A stretch of 44,069 bases of DNA from TMED27 sp037969235 (GCA_037969235.1 JBBKXA010000016.1:1-44069), one strand, 5' to 3'. Shown: positions 24,845 through 33,035, counted from the first letter of the stretch. Numbers and translations are program-made. The notes: generated by a model not told the origin, from the sequence alone.

Positions 24845-25405
24845 ATGACCTATAGACTTGATCACGTAAAAGTTCTTATCGTTGACGATATGCGACCAAT
24901 GCTGGAAATTTGCAAAATGATTTTGGAGACTTTCGGGTTTACAAATATTTTAACCGCAGATTCCGGCGAAAAAGCATTTCAAATTTTCTGCAAAGAAAAC
25001 CCTGATTTTATTATTACAGATTGGCATATGGAGCCGATGAATGGTTTGGAGTTAACGCGAAAAATACGTAGCGATCCGATGTCTCCCAACCGATTTGTTC
25101 CTGTGATTATGATGAGTGGATTTAGCTCTCGACTTCGTGTCGAAGATGCCCGCGATTGCGGCATTACCGAATTTTTAGTGAAACCATTTAAAGCCCAAGA
25201 CGTATATAGCCGTGTATTTCAAGTCATCGAAAAACCTCGACAATTTGTATCAACCGAAGTCTTTTTCGGCCCTGATCGTCGTCGTAAAATTATTGGCGAC
25301 TACAAAGGCCCGCGTCGTCGTGATGTTGACCCCGATCACCCCATGCGCAACAATGAAGATAAAGAACTTTTAAAACAATTAAGCAGAGAAACTAAAAACA
25401 TTTAA
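24845..25405 (+). CDS. CheY-like response regulator
   Basis: A 186-residue protein with one receiver domain. The acidic pocket is Asp14/Asp15, the phosphorylation site is Asp59 (FIITDWHM), the switch serine is Ser91 and the conserved lysine is Lys113 in VKPF. After the receiver comes a basic tail with the repeated pattern GPDRRRK...GPRRR and no DNA-binding domain, a tail shape seen in alphaproteobacterial single-domain regulators. Output is probably by protein interaction. The downstream genes at 25428 and 25976 run in the same direction. Confidence 0.9.
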   Translation: MTYRLDHVKVLIVDDMRPMLEICKMILETFGFTNILTADSGEKAFQIFCKENPDFIITDWHMEPMNGLELTRKIRSDPMSPNRFVPVIMMSGFSSRLRVEDARDCGITEFLVKPFKAQDVYSRVFQVIEKPRQFVSTEVFFGPDRRRKIIGDYKGPRRRDVDPDHPMRNNEDKELLKQLSRETKNI

Positions 25406-25427
25406 ATCCGAGATATTATTTTAAATT

Positions 25428-25922
25428 ATGAGTAACGCAAAAAAACCAAAATTCATTACACCGCCCAATCACCTTAAAGCCAAAACAGGCAGCGGGGGTA
25501 TCCCTAAAACGCGTATAGATGCGGCGCAAAACAACATCGACACTTACGAGATAGACTTCGCCCCTATCGCAAAAAGCCTCACGCAAAATTTAAGTGAGGC
25601 GATTAAGGCCGCGAACGATAACATCGCGCATAAAAAACCCACAAACAAATCTGCGCTTATTATTCCGATCATGCAGATCAAAGCGAATGGCGGTATGTTT
25701 TGCTACCAATTGCTTTCCGATGTGGCGGATATTTGCCTGCAGTTTTTGGAAGCTCTGGATGATTACAACAAAGAAGCGCTTGATATTGTGAAGGCGCATG
25801 AGAATGTCATTTTGATCATTATCAAGAACAACCTTCACGGTGATGGCGGCTCAGAGGGGTATGCGCTTGTTCAAGAACTACACAAGGCAACTAAACGCTA
25901 CTTCAAAAAATTCAATATTTAA
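25428..25922 (+). CDS. Conserved hypothetical protein next to response regulator, 164 residues
   Basis: A basic N terminus (KKPKFITPPNHLKAKTGSGG) leads into a helical domain with alanine- and asparagine-rich stretches. The C-terminal helices run through VADICLQFLEALDDYNKEALDIV. It starts 22 bases after the response regulator gene, so they likely form one transcript. The FITPPN-type start recalls hypothetical proteins found beside chemotaxis-type regulators in alphaproteobacteria, but I cannot name a family. Confidence 0.65.
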   Translation: MSNAKKPKFITPPNHLKAKTGSGGIPKTRIDAAQNNIDTYEIDFAPIAKSLTQNLSEAIKAANDNIAHKKPTNKSALIIPIMQIKANGGMFCYQLLSDVADICLQFLEALDDYNKEALDIVKAHENVILIIIKNNLHGDGGSEGYALVQELHKATKRYFKKFNI

Positions 25923-25975
25923 GGTTTATTAATTTTCTGTTAGTATCATATAGTTAGGAAGGTTAGGATTATACC

Positions 25976-26155
25976 ATGAGCGCTATCCCAGCAGGCATTG
26001 CTGCCGAACAAGCACTATTAAGGCAAAATGTGGCGCTGTCTGTTATTAAACAGTCAGCGGATCAAGCTCAGGCTATTGTTGATATTTTGGATAAAGCTGT
26101 GCGTTCCGCTCCCGTTAACGCTTCGCGCGGCACGAATTTGGATACCAGAGTATAG
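25976..26155 (+). CDS. YjfB-like putative motility mini-protein, 59 residues
   Basis: A short gene reading MSAIPAGIAAEQALLRQN, then VALSVIKQSADQAQAIVDIL, and ending DTRV. The pattern of a short N terminus, one amphipathic alanine/glutamine helix with VIKQSADQAQ, and a short polar tail matches the YjfB (putative motility protein) family. It lies 53 bases after the 25428 gene and ends before a clear terminator, so it may close the response-regulator transcript. Confidence 0.65.
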   Translation: MSAIPAGIAAEQALLRQNVALSVIKQSADQAQAIVDILDKAVRSAPVNASRGTNLDTRV

Positions 26156-26179
26156 AAGATCTTTAAATTATATTATTTC

Positions 26180-26202
26180 AACCCGCTCATCGCGGGTTTT
26201 TT
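26180..26202 (+). terminator. Rho-independent terminator
   Basis: A 7-bp stem (AACCCGC with GCGGGTT) encloses the loop TCATC and is followed by a T run to 26202. It ends the transcript of the YjfB-like gene. The next promoter begins two bases later. Confidence 0.85.
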
Positions 26203-26203
26203 G

Positions 26204-26232
26204 TTGACGTCAATGATAATATTTTCTATAAG
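26204..26232 (+). promoter_or_regulatory. Sigma-70 promoter for the 26258 gene
   Basis: TTGACG (26204-26209) and TATAAG (26227-26232) are exactly 17 bases apart. Transcription would start near 26239. This makes the in-frame ATG at 26213 and TTG at 26201 unlikely starts for the following gene. Confidence 0.75.
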
Positions 26233-26257
26233 TAAACATACCCCCCTATTGAAAGCA

Positions 26258-26971
26258 ATGCTTATGAAACAATCTTTAGCAGAACAAATGGAATGTGGCT
26301 CCGAAATCCTAAACCATTTGGATGAATGGTATCCAAAGACCCATTTTTCGAAAAACGATCCTGAACGTGGTTTTCTAATTGGTTATTATGCTCTTACTCA
26401 ACCTGACAACAAGGCAACCGCTATTGATAACCTGCGCATGGCCGCGCAACAAGGCATTAATGTTTCGAAGATTATTGGAGATCACTTAAATAAATTTGAC
26501 AATTTTATTAAAAATCAACTAATCAATGAATATGCCATAAGCCGTAATTTTGCCGCGAGGCATCACAATGCTGCCTTGAACTCTCTTGGTAAAGAAACGA
26601 CAGAATATTTACCCCACAGAAAAGAATTTGGTCGCCCTGCATTAAAGCCACCCTTACAAATTGATCATGGAAAAGCCGTTGCTCACCTGGAAAAAGCAAC
26701 GCGTTGGGCTATTGCTGAAAACAATGCGCCTCTCGTTGATGAGATAGAGACGACAGTAACGGAATTAAGAAATCGCTACTCGAATCGGGATAAGTCTTCC
26801 ATAAAAAGCGTGATAGAAGAGCAGTTTCAAACAGGTGCAGAAAGTTCTAACGGCTCATTAGAAACAAGAACTATTAGGCTAGCAAATGCTTTGCAAGAAT
26901 ATAAAGAGAAACTATCATCCGTCGCGATAGATAACGATGTTACGCCACCGCCCGATGCAGCGCATGGTTAG
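26258..26971 (+). CDS. Hypothetical protein, about 237 residues
   Basis: An unrecognised soluble protein with a helical, repeat-like character. The segment GFLIGYYALTQPDNKATAIDNLRMAAQQG resembles a Sel1/TPR-like helical pair. Start choice is uncertain: ATG at 26258 or 26264 fits the promoter, and earlier in-frame codons overlap it. The last 32 bases overlap the 3' end of hemA on the other strand. There is no signal peptide. Confidence 0.6.
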   Translation: MLMKQSLAEQMECGSEILNHLDEWYPKTHFSKNDPERGFLIGYYALTQPDNKATAIDNLRMAAQQGINVSKIIGDHLNKFDNFIKNQLINEYAISRNFAARHHNAALNSLGKETTEYLPHRKEFGRPALKPPLQIDHGKAVAHLEKATRWAIAENNAPLVDEIETTVTELRNRYSNRDKSSIKSVIEEQFQTGAESSNGSLETRTIRLANALQEYKEKLSSVAIDNDVTPPPDAAHG

Positions 26972-28172
26972 TGTTCCACATATGAATGAGGGTGTTGGCC
27001 ATATGCTCGACGTCCGCCATACTATGCGCAGCCGTCGCAGTTAACCGTAGACGTTCTGTGCCCTTGGGGACAGTGGGGTAATTGATGGGTTGCACGTAAA
27101 TATTATGCTCATCCATCAATAATTGTGACACTTCGCGGCAACAATTCGGCTCACCCACGATCAACGGGACAATATGGCTTTCGGCGCGTAAAAACGGTAA
27201 ATCTGCGGCGTCCAGCATATTTTTAAGCTTTTCAACGTTGCGATGCATGCGGGCGCGTTCAATTGTAGACGTTTTTAAATGCTCCACCGCGGCGCGTGCA
27301 CCCGCAAGCACCGAAGGCGGCAGGCTAGTTGTAAAAATAAAGCTGGAGGCGAAGCTGCGGACGGTGTCGACCATTAAGGCGCTGCCCGTGATAAAGCCCC
27401 CCATACAGCCATAGGCTTTACCGAATGTACCTTCGAATATATCGATGTGATCCATGAGACCGCGTTCTTCGGCAACGCCGCCACCGCGTGCGCCATAGAG
27501 GCCAACGCCATGCACTTCATCCAGATACGTTAATGCGTTATAACGCTGCGCGAGGTCGCAAATTTCTTTGATGGGCGCGATATCACCATCCATGGAATAA
27601 ACCGATTCAAAGGCGATAATTTTTGGTCGGGCACGGTCAACAGATTTCAGCAAGGTTTCGAGATGCTCCACGTCATTATGGCGGAAAATCTGTTTTTCGC
27701 ATCTTGCGTCTCTGATCCCGTGAATCATAGATGCGTGATTATTGGCATCGGAGAAAATCACGCAATCGGGCATAATTTTTCCCAATGTGCCTAACGCGCC
27801 TTCGTTTGCAACATAACCGGAAGAAAACACCAGCGCTGATTCCTTGTTGTGCAAATCAGCAAGGCTTTCTTCGAGTTCGACATGATAGCGCGTTGTGCCG
27901 GAAATATTGCGTGTGCCCCCTGCTCCCGCGCCGGAAGCTTCTAATGCTTGCTTTGCTGCACTTACAACAACGGGATGTTGCCCCATACCTAAATAATCAT
28001 TCGAACACCAGATCGTAACTTCGCGCGCATCGCCGCCATTGCTGGGGCGGTATATAGCTTTTGGGAATTGTCCAGCGATGCGTTCAAGATTTGCAAAACG
28101 TCGGTAACGACCGTCACGTTTAACATCATCGATGCATTGCTTAAAATGTTCCTGATAATCAAAATCCGTCAT
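26940..28172 (-). CDS. hemA: 5-aminolevulinate synthase (C4 pathway)
   Basis: A 410-residue PLP enzyme that condenses glycine with succinyl-CoA to 5-aminolevulinate, the first step of tetrapyrrole synthesis in alphaproteobacteria. The PLP lysine is Lys252 in FEGTFGKAYGC. The cofactor aspartate and histidine lie in TYLDEVHGVG. The substrate-binding SGAGAGGTRNISGT lies near residues 80-93. Length and blocks match bacterial ALAS and not the related KBL or BioF. The 3' end overlaps the opposing hypothetical gene by 32 bases. Confidence 0.95.
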   Translation of the reverse strand: MTDFDYQEHFKQCIDDVKRDGRYRRFANLERIAGQFPKAIYRPSNGGDAREVTIWCSNDYLGMGQHPVVVSAAKQALEASGAGAGGTRNISGTTRYHVELEESLADLHNKESALVFSSGYVANEGALGTLGKIMPDCVIFSDANNHASMIHGIRDARCEKQIFRHNDVEHLETLLKSVDRARPKIIAFESVYSMDGDIAPIKEICDLAQRYNALTYLDEVHGVGLYGARGGGVAEERGLMDHIDIFEGTFGKAYGCMGGFITGSALMVDTVRSFASSFIFTTSLPPSVLAGARAAVEHLKTSTIERARMHRNVEKLKNMLDAADLPFLRAESHIVPLIVGEPNCCREVSQLLMDEHNIYVQPINYPTVPKGTERLRLTATAAHSMADVEHMANTLIHMWNTNHALHRAVA

Positions 28173-28265
28173 GGATTGCTTTTTCCCGCGCGATAAATTT
28201 ATAATAGTATCTATCTTTATATTATAAGATTTTCAACCCTTTCGCGACCATTGAGGTGTTTTTTT

Positions 28266-29138
28266 ATGATTTTTGTTTTCGGTGCTATTTTGCAATATAT
28301 TGAGATTGGCAAAATAGGTACGGCGCATGTGAGCAAAACCTCTTTTGCTTCACAATATCACAACTCCATCGCGGGTAAGGCTGCGCTTCAATCTTTGGTT
28401 GCGGCCAAGGCTGAAGCTAAGGTCAATTTGATTGGGAAAATGGGCGATGATGAGCTTGCAAAACATATATTATTGCGCCTCCGCACGCATGGCGTGACGA
28501 CTTCGGGTGTCGCAAAAATTGAAAAAATGCAAACGGGTACAAGCATTCTTTTTAAAGAAGAAAATAAAACCATTACGGCACTGTCGGCGAGTGCGCTCGC
28601 GTCGGCGGAACAAATCCCTGAAGATGTTTTAAATGAACGCAGTATTATTTTATTGCAAAACGAATTAGGGGCGTTTCAAAACTCTATTTTATTGGAACGG
28701 GCGCGCAAAGTAGGCGCCACTGCAATTCTTAACTTCAGCCCTAAAACAGAAATTTCAAACGACGACCTCCAAAAATTAAACTATGTGATCGCGCCGAAGG
28801 AGAATAAATCAGCACTCGGTGATTTTAAAAAATATAATCATCTCACCGTTATTATTCTAAATCCCGATGGCAGTTGCGAGTTACATATTCGCGGCGGCGC
28901 AGCGCGTAATATTCCTGCGATTAAAACCGCTCAATTAAATTGGGCACACCCAGAAGGTGCGGAAGATACATTTTGTGGGATTTTTGCGGCGGGGTTGTTG
29001 GATAAATTGCCGTTTGAACAAATTATTTTGCGCGCGCTTATCGCCGCAGCACTGACAGCGTCCAAACCAGGGGCATATGATGCTGTTCCCTATCTTGCAG
29101 ATATTGAAGAGCAATTAAAGTTGATGAGCGGCGCTTAA
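28266..29138 (+). CDS. Divergent PfkB/ribokinase-family protein, 290 residues
   Basis: A carbohydrate-kinase-like fold. NLIGKMGDDELAKHILLRLRTHGVTT near residue 60 matches ribokinases. The C-terminal catalytic motif is HPEGAEDTFCGIFAAGL, where the usual DTTGAGD reads PEGAED: the catalytic aspartate is kept but the second glycine of the anion hole is glutamate. The N-terminal substrate-binding GG motif is also weak (IAGKAAL). It may be a kinase with changed specificity or a relic. ATG at 28266 has GAGGTG before it. Divergent from hemA. Confidence 0.78.
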   Translation: MIFVFGAILQYIEIGKIGTAHVSKTSFASQYHNSIAGKAALQSLVAAKAEAKVNLIGKMGDDELAKHILLRLRTHGVTTSGVAKIEKMQTGTSILFKEENKTITALSASALASAEQIPEDVLNERSIILLQNELGAFQNSILLERARKVGATAILNFSPKTEISNDDLQKLNYVIAPKENKSALGDFKKYNHLTVIILNPDGSCELHIRGGAARNIPAIKTAQLNWAHPEGAEDTFCGIFAAGLLDKLPFEQIILRALIAAALTASKPGAYDAVPYLADIEEQLKLMSGA

Positions 29139-29145
29139 AAGGTGG

Positions 29146-30552
29146 CTACTCATTTCCCCATATCTTATTCCACCAAGGATCTGTTTTAGGCGGCGTTTCA
29201 GGGCTGCTCTGATCAACAGCAAAGCTCTGCCCGCCTTTTTCCATTTTGTTACGAATATCCGTCATATCCCAACCTGTCAGATTCGCTAGACTCTGCGCTT
29301 CTTTTTCAAAACGATCAGGCAGTGCTTGAACGTATTTCGTGCCGGCCTCGCATGACAAATCGCCGCTGAAAGGGTGGCGCATCACGTAACGGCCTTGAAA
29401 ATTTTGACGGTCAGATGTTTCTTGTAACATCAAATCTTCAGGGAAAGACTTCGCCGTGTAGCGGGCATGAAGGCGCGTTACAAAAACATTCTCAACTTGT
29501 TGTGGCGGCATAATACGGCGCTGCGCATTGCTTGGCAAAGGCTGTGGCTTGTCCATTCCACCATCAAGCCACCATACCCCCAATTCTTTTAAATCTTTAT
29601 TAGGTACAGGGTCTGCGGCACAAGGATCGCACCATCCCATATCCCACGCATATTCCATGAACACGGTTTTCATATTTTCCTTTTTCACCGCGACATCAAA
29701 CATAGATTTATAAAATTCGCCAAACTCGTCTTGTACAAACAAAGGAATGTCCATGTCTGTGGGGATTTTGGTTGTGCGGTAATTGGCAGCTTCAACACGC
29801 CCTTTAGAGGTGAGCGTGAATAAGATTAAATCCTGTGGTCCATTAGCGTTCAACGTGCCAAGGCGGATAGGCAACATGAATTTTTCATGCTCATATGCGA
29901 CTTGTAGCGGGCGGAGATAACTATAGCCGCTTTTGGCTTGTTTCTTCAAATTCACTTTGGCGAGGAAGAATTTCATGTCCTGTTTGATATAGGAGCCGAG
30001 CACCGTATCGGCACCGTCGGGCATTTGATATCCTTCTTGATTGAGATAGGTCTGTAAACCATCACTTTGTTTGGCCGATAACACCACGATGTCATATTCG
30101 CCAACCGTATATTCAGCTTCAATCGTTACCCCCAGAGACTTAGCGCTTTGTTTACCGTCGCTCCGCTTTAACATTGCGCCGCTGTCCGCTGTCGCGCTCA
30201 TCGCCATCTCTTTATACATTATTTGCTGACATGGGTCTGGGTCATGATATTCTACCAAGCGCGGCGCGGTATATGCGTCGAGATGGTCAACGATGCGGTT
30301 TTCAGTTACGTTGATTTGCCCTTCGGTGATCATTGTCGGCACAGGAATAACCAGCGCAAATTCTTTCATATCGCCTTGGTAATCGCTCGCCATCGTTATG
30401 ACTGTACGGTTATCCTTGTGCGCGAGAACCACTTTAGAAGCTTTATTAAATAAGTCTGTGCCGGCCTTGGATACGAAAAATCCGCAAAAAGCATGAGCAG
30501 GTTGTGCGATGGTAATGGCTAATAAGAATATAGATATAAAAAAACGGATCAT
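29146..30552 (-). CDS. Exported DUF2330 protein with WCDPC motif
   Basis: A 468-residue secreted protein with a signal peptide ending at AHA-FC (residue 21). The mature N terminus CGFFVSKAG and the ALVIPVPT block match the DUF2330 family, of unknown function. A thioredoxin-like Trp-Cys-Asp-Pro-Cys motif is at about 307-311 (DMGWCDPCAADPVP); other cysteines are at 23, 108 and in LSCEAG. AGGAGA precedes the ATG at 30552. The gene overlaps the upstream RnfD-like gene by four bases. Its downstream end faces the PfkB-like gene, seven bases away. Confidence 0.83.
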   Translation of the reverse strand: MIRFFISIFLLAITIAQPAHAFCGFFVSKAGTDLFNKASKVVLAHKDNRTVITMASDYQGDMKEFALVIPVPTMITEGQINVTENRIVDHLDAYTAPRLVEYHDPDPCQQIMYKEMAMSATADSGAMLKRSDGKQSAKSLGVTIEAEYTVGEYDIVVLSAKQSDGLQTYLNQEGYQMPDGADTVLGSYIKQDMKFFLAKVNLKKQAKSGYSYLRPLQVAYEHEKFMLPIRLGTLNANGPQDLILFTLTSKGRVEAANYRTTKIPTDMDIPLFVQDEFGEFYKSMFDVAVKKENMKTVFMEYAWDMGWCDPCAADPVPNKDLKELGVWWLDGGMDKPQPLPSNAQRRIMPPQQVENVFVTRLHARYTAKSFPEDLMLQETSDRQNFQGRYVMRHPFSGDLSCEAGTKYVQALPDRFEKEAQSLANLTGWDMTDIRNKMEKGGQSFAVDQSSPETPPKTDPWWNKIWGNE

Positions 30553-31358
30553 AAAATCTCTCCTGTTATGGGCTTTCTCCATTGAAATGCTTCACTTTTA
30601 AACATGAAATCAATCAATGGCCGTATTATTGATACGATGGCCAACGCGTAAAATAAACCTTCGCGCAGACGGAATTCAAAAATCATTATATAAGACAAAG
30701 CACAAACTGCTAGTGCAAAAATATAACGTCCGATTAATCGGTCGGGAATTGTTTTGGGATCAGAAATCATAAAAAATGCAAAAATCAGCAAAGCACCGTT
30801 TTGTAATTGATGCATTGGAATCGTGAGCGGGTCGCCGAGCCACAATGCACGAGCAAATAATGTCACTGCCCATAGCGTCAGAAATATTGGCGCCATATCG
30901 CGGCGTGGAATTTTAAAGAGAACAAGAAGCGCGAGACATACTAAAACGACAGCCAACCACAACGCGCTGCCCCATTGCGCAGGCGATACCCAAACCGTAT
31001 TGGGTAATATCAAGAGCATTACCACAATCCCAAAATTTGCAGGATTGAAAATGTGCTTTGCATTAAAGCGTATTAAAAATTTAGATGAAATGGCTACAAC
31101 TCCCGCCAAAGGTATAATCCAAAACATTGATGATTTGAGGAGTATGGTTAAAGACAAAGCCGTAATAAACGGGCTTCGCGCGTCGAATTTAATTTTAAAT
31201 ATTTTTGAAAAAGTTATTTGCGTTATCATCACAGAGGAAAGCGTTAAAATGGCGATTAATGTAGTTGGGCCAAAATCCGCCCAAAACATTTGTAAAAGCA
31301 TAAGGAAGGATAATGTCATGATTTGAAAATGACGAGGATCGTGGAGCATAGATTTCAT
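30549..31358 (-). CDS. RnfD/NqrB-like integral membrane protein
   Basis: A 269-residue polytopic membrane protein of the NQR2/RnfD/RnfE family. Recognisable blocks are DARSPFITALSLTILL, the loop IFNPANFGIVVM, the VSPAQWGSALW segment, and FFMISDPKTIPDRLIGRYIF with PLIDF near the end. About eight hydrophobic helices are visible. The Ser/Thr-Gly-Ala-Thr flavinylation motif of true RnfD/NqrB is not seen. No other Rnf or Nqr genes are nearby. It starts two bases after the regulator's stop and overlaps the DUF2330 gene by four. Confidence 0.8.
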   Translation of the reverse strand: MKSMLHDPRHFQIMTLSFLMLLQMFWADFGPTTLIAILTLSSVMITQITFSKIFKIKFDARSPFITALSLTILLKSSMFWIIPLAGVVAISSKFLIRFNAKHIFNPANFGIVVMLLILPNTVWVSPAQWGSALWLAVVLVCLALLVLFKIPRRDMAPIFLTLWAVTLFARALWLGDPLTIPMHQLQNGALLIFAFFMISDPKTIPDRLIGRYIFALAVCALSYIMIFEFRLREGLFYALAIVSIIRPLIDFMFKSEAFQWRKPITGEIL

Positions 31359-31360
31359 AC

Positions 31361-31921
31361 TTAAAACCCGAAGCGCGAGGCTAGCCCCTCAACACGTTCT
31401 AAATCAGTGTCCAGCGCCGCCATGACTTTGCCCATATCAACGCTGTCATCATCGCGCCAAATGCGAAGTGTTTTAAGGTAAAGCCCCGTTAGCCCCGCGA
31501 CTTTGATTGCACCACGCAGGCCATGCGTTTCTATGCCAGCGGCCTCCAGCATCCATGTCATAGAGCGGCATAAATGCGGCATAGAAATGATTGCTTGTTT
31601 GGGGTCAAAACGAAAGCTCTCCAGCACCGCAACGATGCCTTCACGATATTCGTTCAACACGTCAAACCTCTCCATCAGAAGATCAAACAGACGATCGCGT
31701 TCTGATAATGCGGAATCAACTTCGCCGATATTGTGCAAAACCTTGCGATCAATTGATCGACCGAGTAACACGAGAATGTCGGTTTTATCATCAATAAAAT
31801 CGAATAATTCCGCCATGCTGATGTCACATTCGCGCGCGATATCGGACAGGCTGACTTGTGCCCAGCCCATATCTTTAGCTAAATCGAGGGCTGTTTCGAT
31901 TATTTTGTCTTTATTTTCCAA
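31361..31921 (-). CDS. TetR-type regulator with COQ9-like C terminus
   Basis: A 186-residue protein. The N-terminal helix-turn-helix (VSLSDIARECDISMAELFDFIDDKTDIL) is TetR-like. The C-terminal half (RSMTWMLEAAGIETHGLRGAIKVAGL, then RIWRDDDSVDM) resembles COQ9-like regulators in alphaproteobacteria. The start is a TTG at 31921, supported by AGGGA upstream and a stop codon just before it in frame. A perfect palindrome stands 26 bases upstream. It heads the three-gene run with the RnfD-like and DUF2330 genes, which it may control. Confidence 0.82.
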   Translation of the reverse strand: MENKDKIIETALDLAKDMGWAQVSLSDIARECDISMAELFDFIDDKTDILVLLGRSIDRKVLHNIGEVDSALSERDRLFDLLMERFDVLNEYREGIVAVLESFRFDPKQAIISMPHLCRSMTWMLEAAGIETHGLRGAIKVAGLTGLYLKTLRIWRDDDSVDMGKVMAALDTDLERVEGLASRFGF

Positions 31922-31946
31922 ACTTTAATCCCTATTAACCTTGGCT

Positions 31947-31967
31947 TTTATAGTTAAAAACTATAAA
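31947..31967. promoter_or_regulatory. Perfect 21-bp palindrome, candidate operator
   Basis: Arms TTTATAGTT (31947-31955) and AACTATAAA (31959-31967) are exact reverse complements around a central AAA. It lies in the 104-bp gap between the divergent TetR-type gene and the kinase at 32026. On the plus strand it fills the 17-base spacer between a TTGGCT and a weak TAAATC, as an operator would. Confidence 0.72.
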
Positions 31968-32025
31968 TCTTGTATCAGCTTTTTTTACGAATCACAAAGA
32001 AAACCAAATAAAGGAAAATCAAATC

Positions 32026-33027
32026 ATGTCTAATCCAACCCTGGGCGTTGTCGCCGTCGGAAATGCACTTGTCGATGTTTTAGCACAGTGTGACGAAGCA
32101 TTTATCAAGGAACAAGCCAAATCGTATGGTATGGAAAAAGGGGCGATGGTTTTGATTGATGAGCCGCGCGCAGTTAACCTTTATACGGATATGCCTGCGG
32201 GGATTGAAAGTTCAGGCGGGTCTGCGGGTAATACTATGGCGGGCTTTGCGTCATTCGGCGGTAAAGGCGGTTTTATCGGCAAGGTAGCCGATGATCAATT
32301 GGGCAAGATTTTTCAGCATGATTTGCGTGCGGGTGGTTTGCACTTTAATACACAGCCGTTAATTATGGGCGCAAAAACTGGGCGTTGCCTTATTCTAGTG
32401 ACTCCTGATGCGCAGCGCACGATGAATACTTTTTTGGGTGCGAGCGTTGAATTAAGCGCTAATGATATCGATGAGGAGCTGATTGCTTCGGCGCAAATCA
32501 CGTATCTTGAAGGGTATTTGTTTGATCGTGATTTGGCGAAGGCTGCATTTATTGCCGCCGCTAAGGCCGCACATGATGCAGGACGCAAGGTTGCGCTATC
32601 GCTTTCTGATCCGTTTTGTGTGGATCGTCATCGCGATGATTTTGTGAAGTTAGTGGCTGGGCATATTGATATATTATTTGCCAATGAACAGGAAATTAAG
32701 TCTTTATATCAACAAGATAACTTCGCCGATGCGGTGGCTATGGTTGGCGACCATGTTGAAATAGCCGTCATTACACGCGGCGATCAAGGTGCGGCGATTA
32801 TTTCTGATGGTGAGCAAGTGATTATCGACGCCGCGCCTGTTAAAAAAGTTATAGATACCACAGGCGCAGGTGATCAATTCGCCGCAGGCTTTCTCTATGG
32901 CTTGACCGAAGGCAAAGACATGGAGACATGCGGCAAACTCGGTGCGCTCGCGGCAGCGGAAGTGATTAGCCATATGGGCCCTCGCCCCGCAATCCAATAT
33001 AACGCATTGATCGCGAAAGCAGCATAA
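32026..33027 (+). CDS. PfkB-family kinase, adenosine-kinase-like
   Basis: A 333-residue sugar/nucleoside kinase with an intact PfkB C-terminal motif, DTTGAGDQFAAGFLYGL (Asp as base, GAGD anion hole). The N-terminal domain has SSGGSAGNTMAGFASFGGKGGFIG and the ligand-binding pattern of adenosine kinase-type members. AAAGGA gives a clear ribosome binding site. It is divergent from the TetR-type regulator and shares the palindrome upstream, so it may be co-regulated. The exact substrate is not readable; adenosine or a sugar are both possible. Confidence 0.85.
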   Translation: MSNPTLGVVAVGNALVDVLAQCDEAFIKEQAKSYGMEKGAMVLIDEPRAVNLYTDMPAGIESSGGSAGNTMAGFASFGGKGGFIGKVADDQLGKIFQHDLRAGGLHFNTQPLIMGAKTGRCLILVTPDAQRTMNTFLGASVELSANDIDEELIASAQITYLEGYLFDRDLAKAAFIAAAKAAHDAGRKVALSLSDPFCVDRHRDDFVKLVAGHIDILFANEQEIKSLYQQDNFADAVAMVGDHVEIAVITRGDQGAAIISDGEQVIIDAAPVKKVIDTTGAGDQFAAGFLYGLTEGKDMETCGKLGALAAAEVISHMGPRPAIQYNALIAKAA

Positions 33028-33035
33028 AGCTTAAT

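Noticed and set aside
30549..31358. A true Rnf or Nqr complex
   Set aside because: Only one RnfD/NqrB-like gene is present, without the other five subunits and without a visible flavinylation motif.
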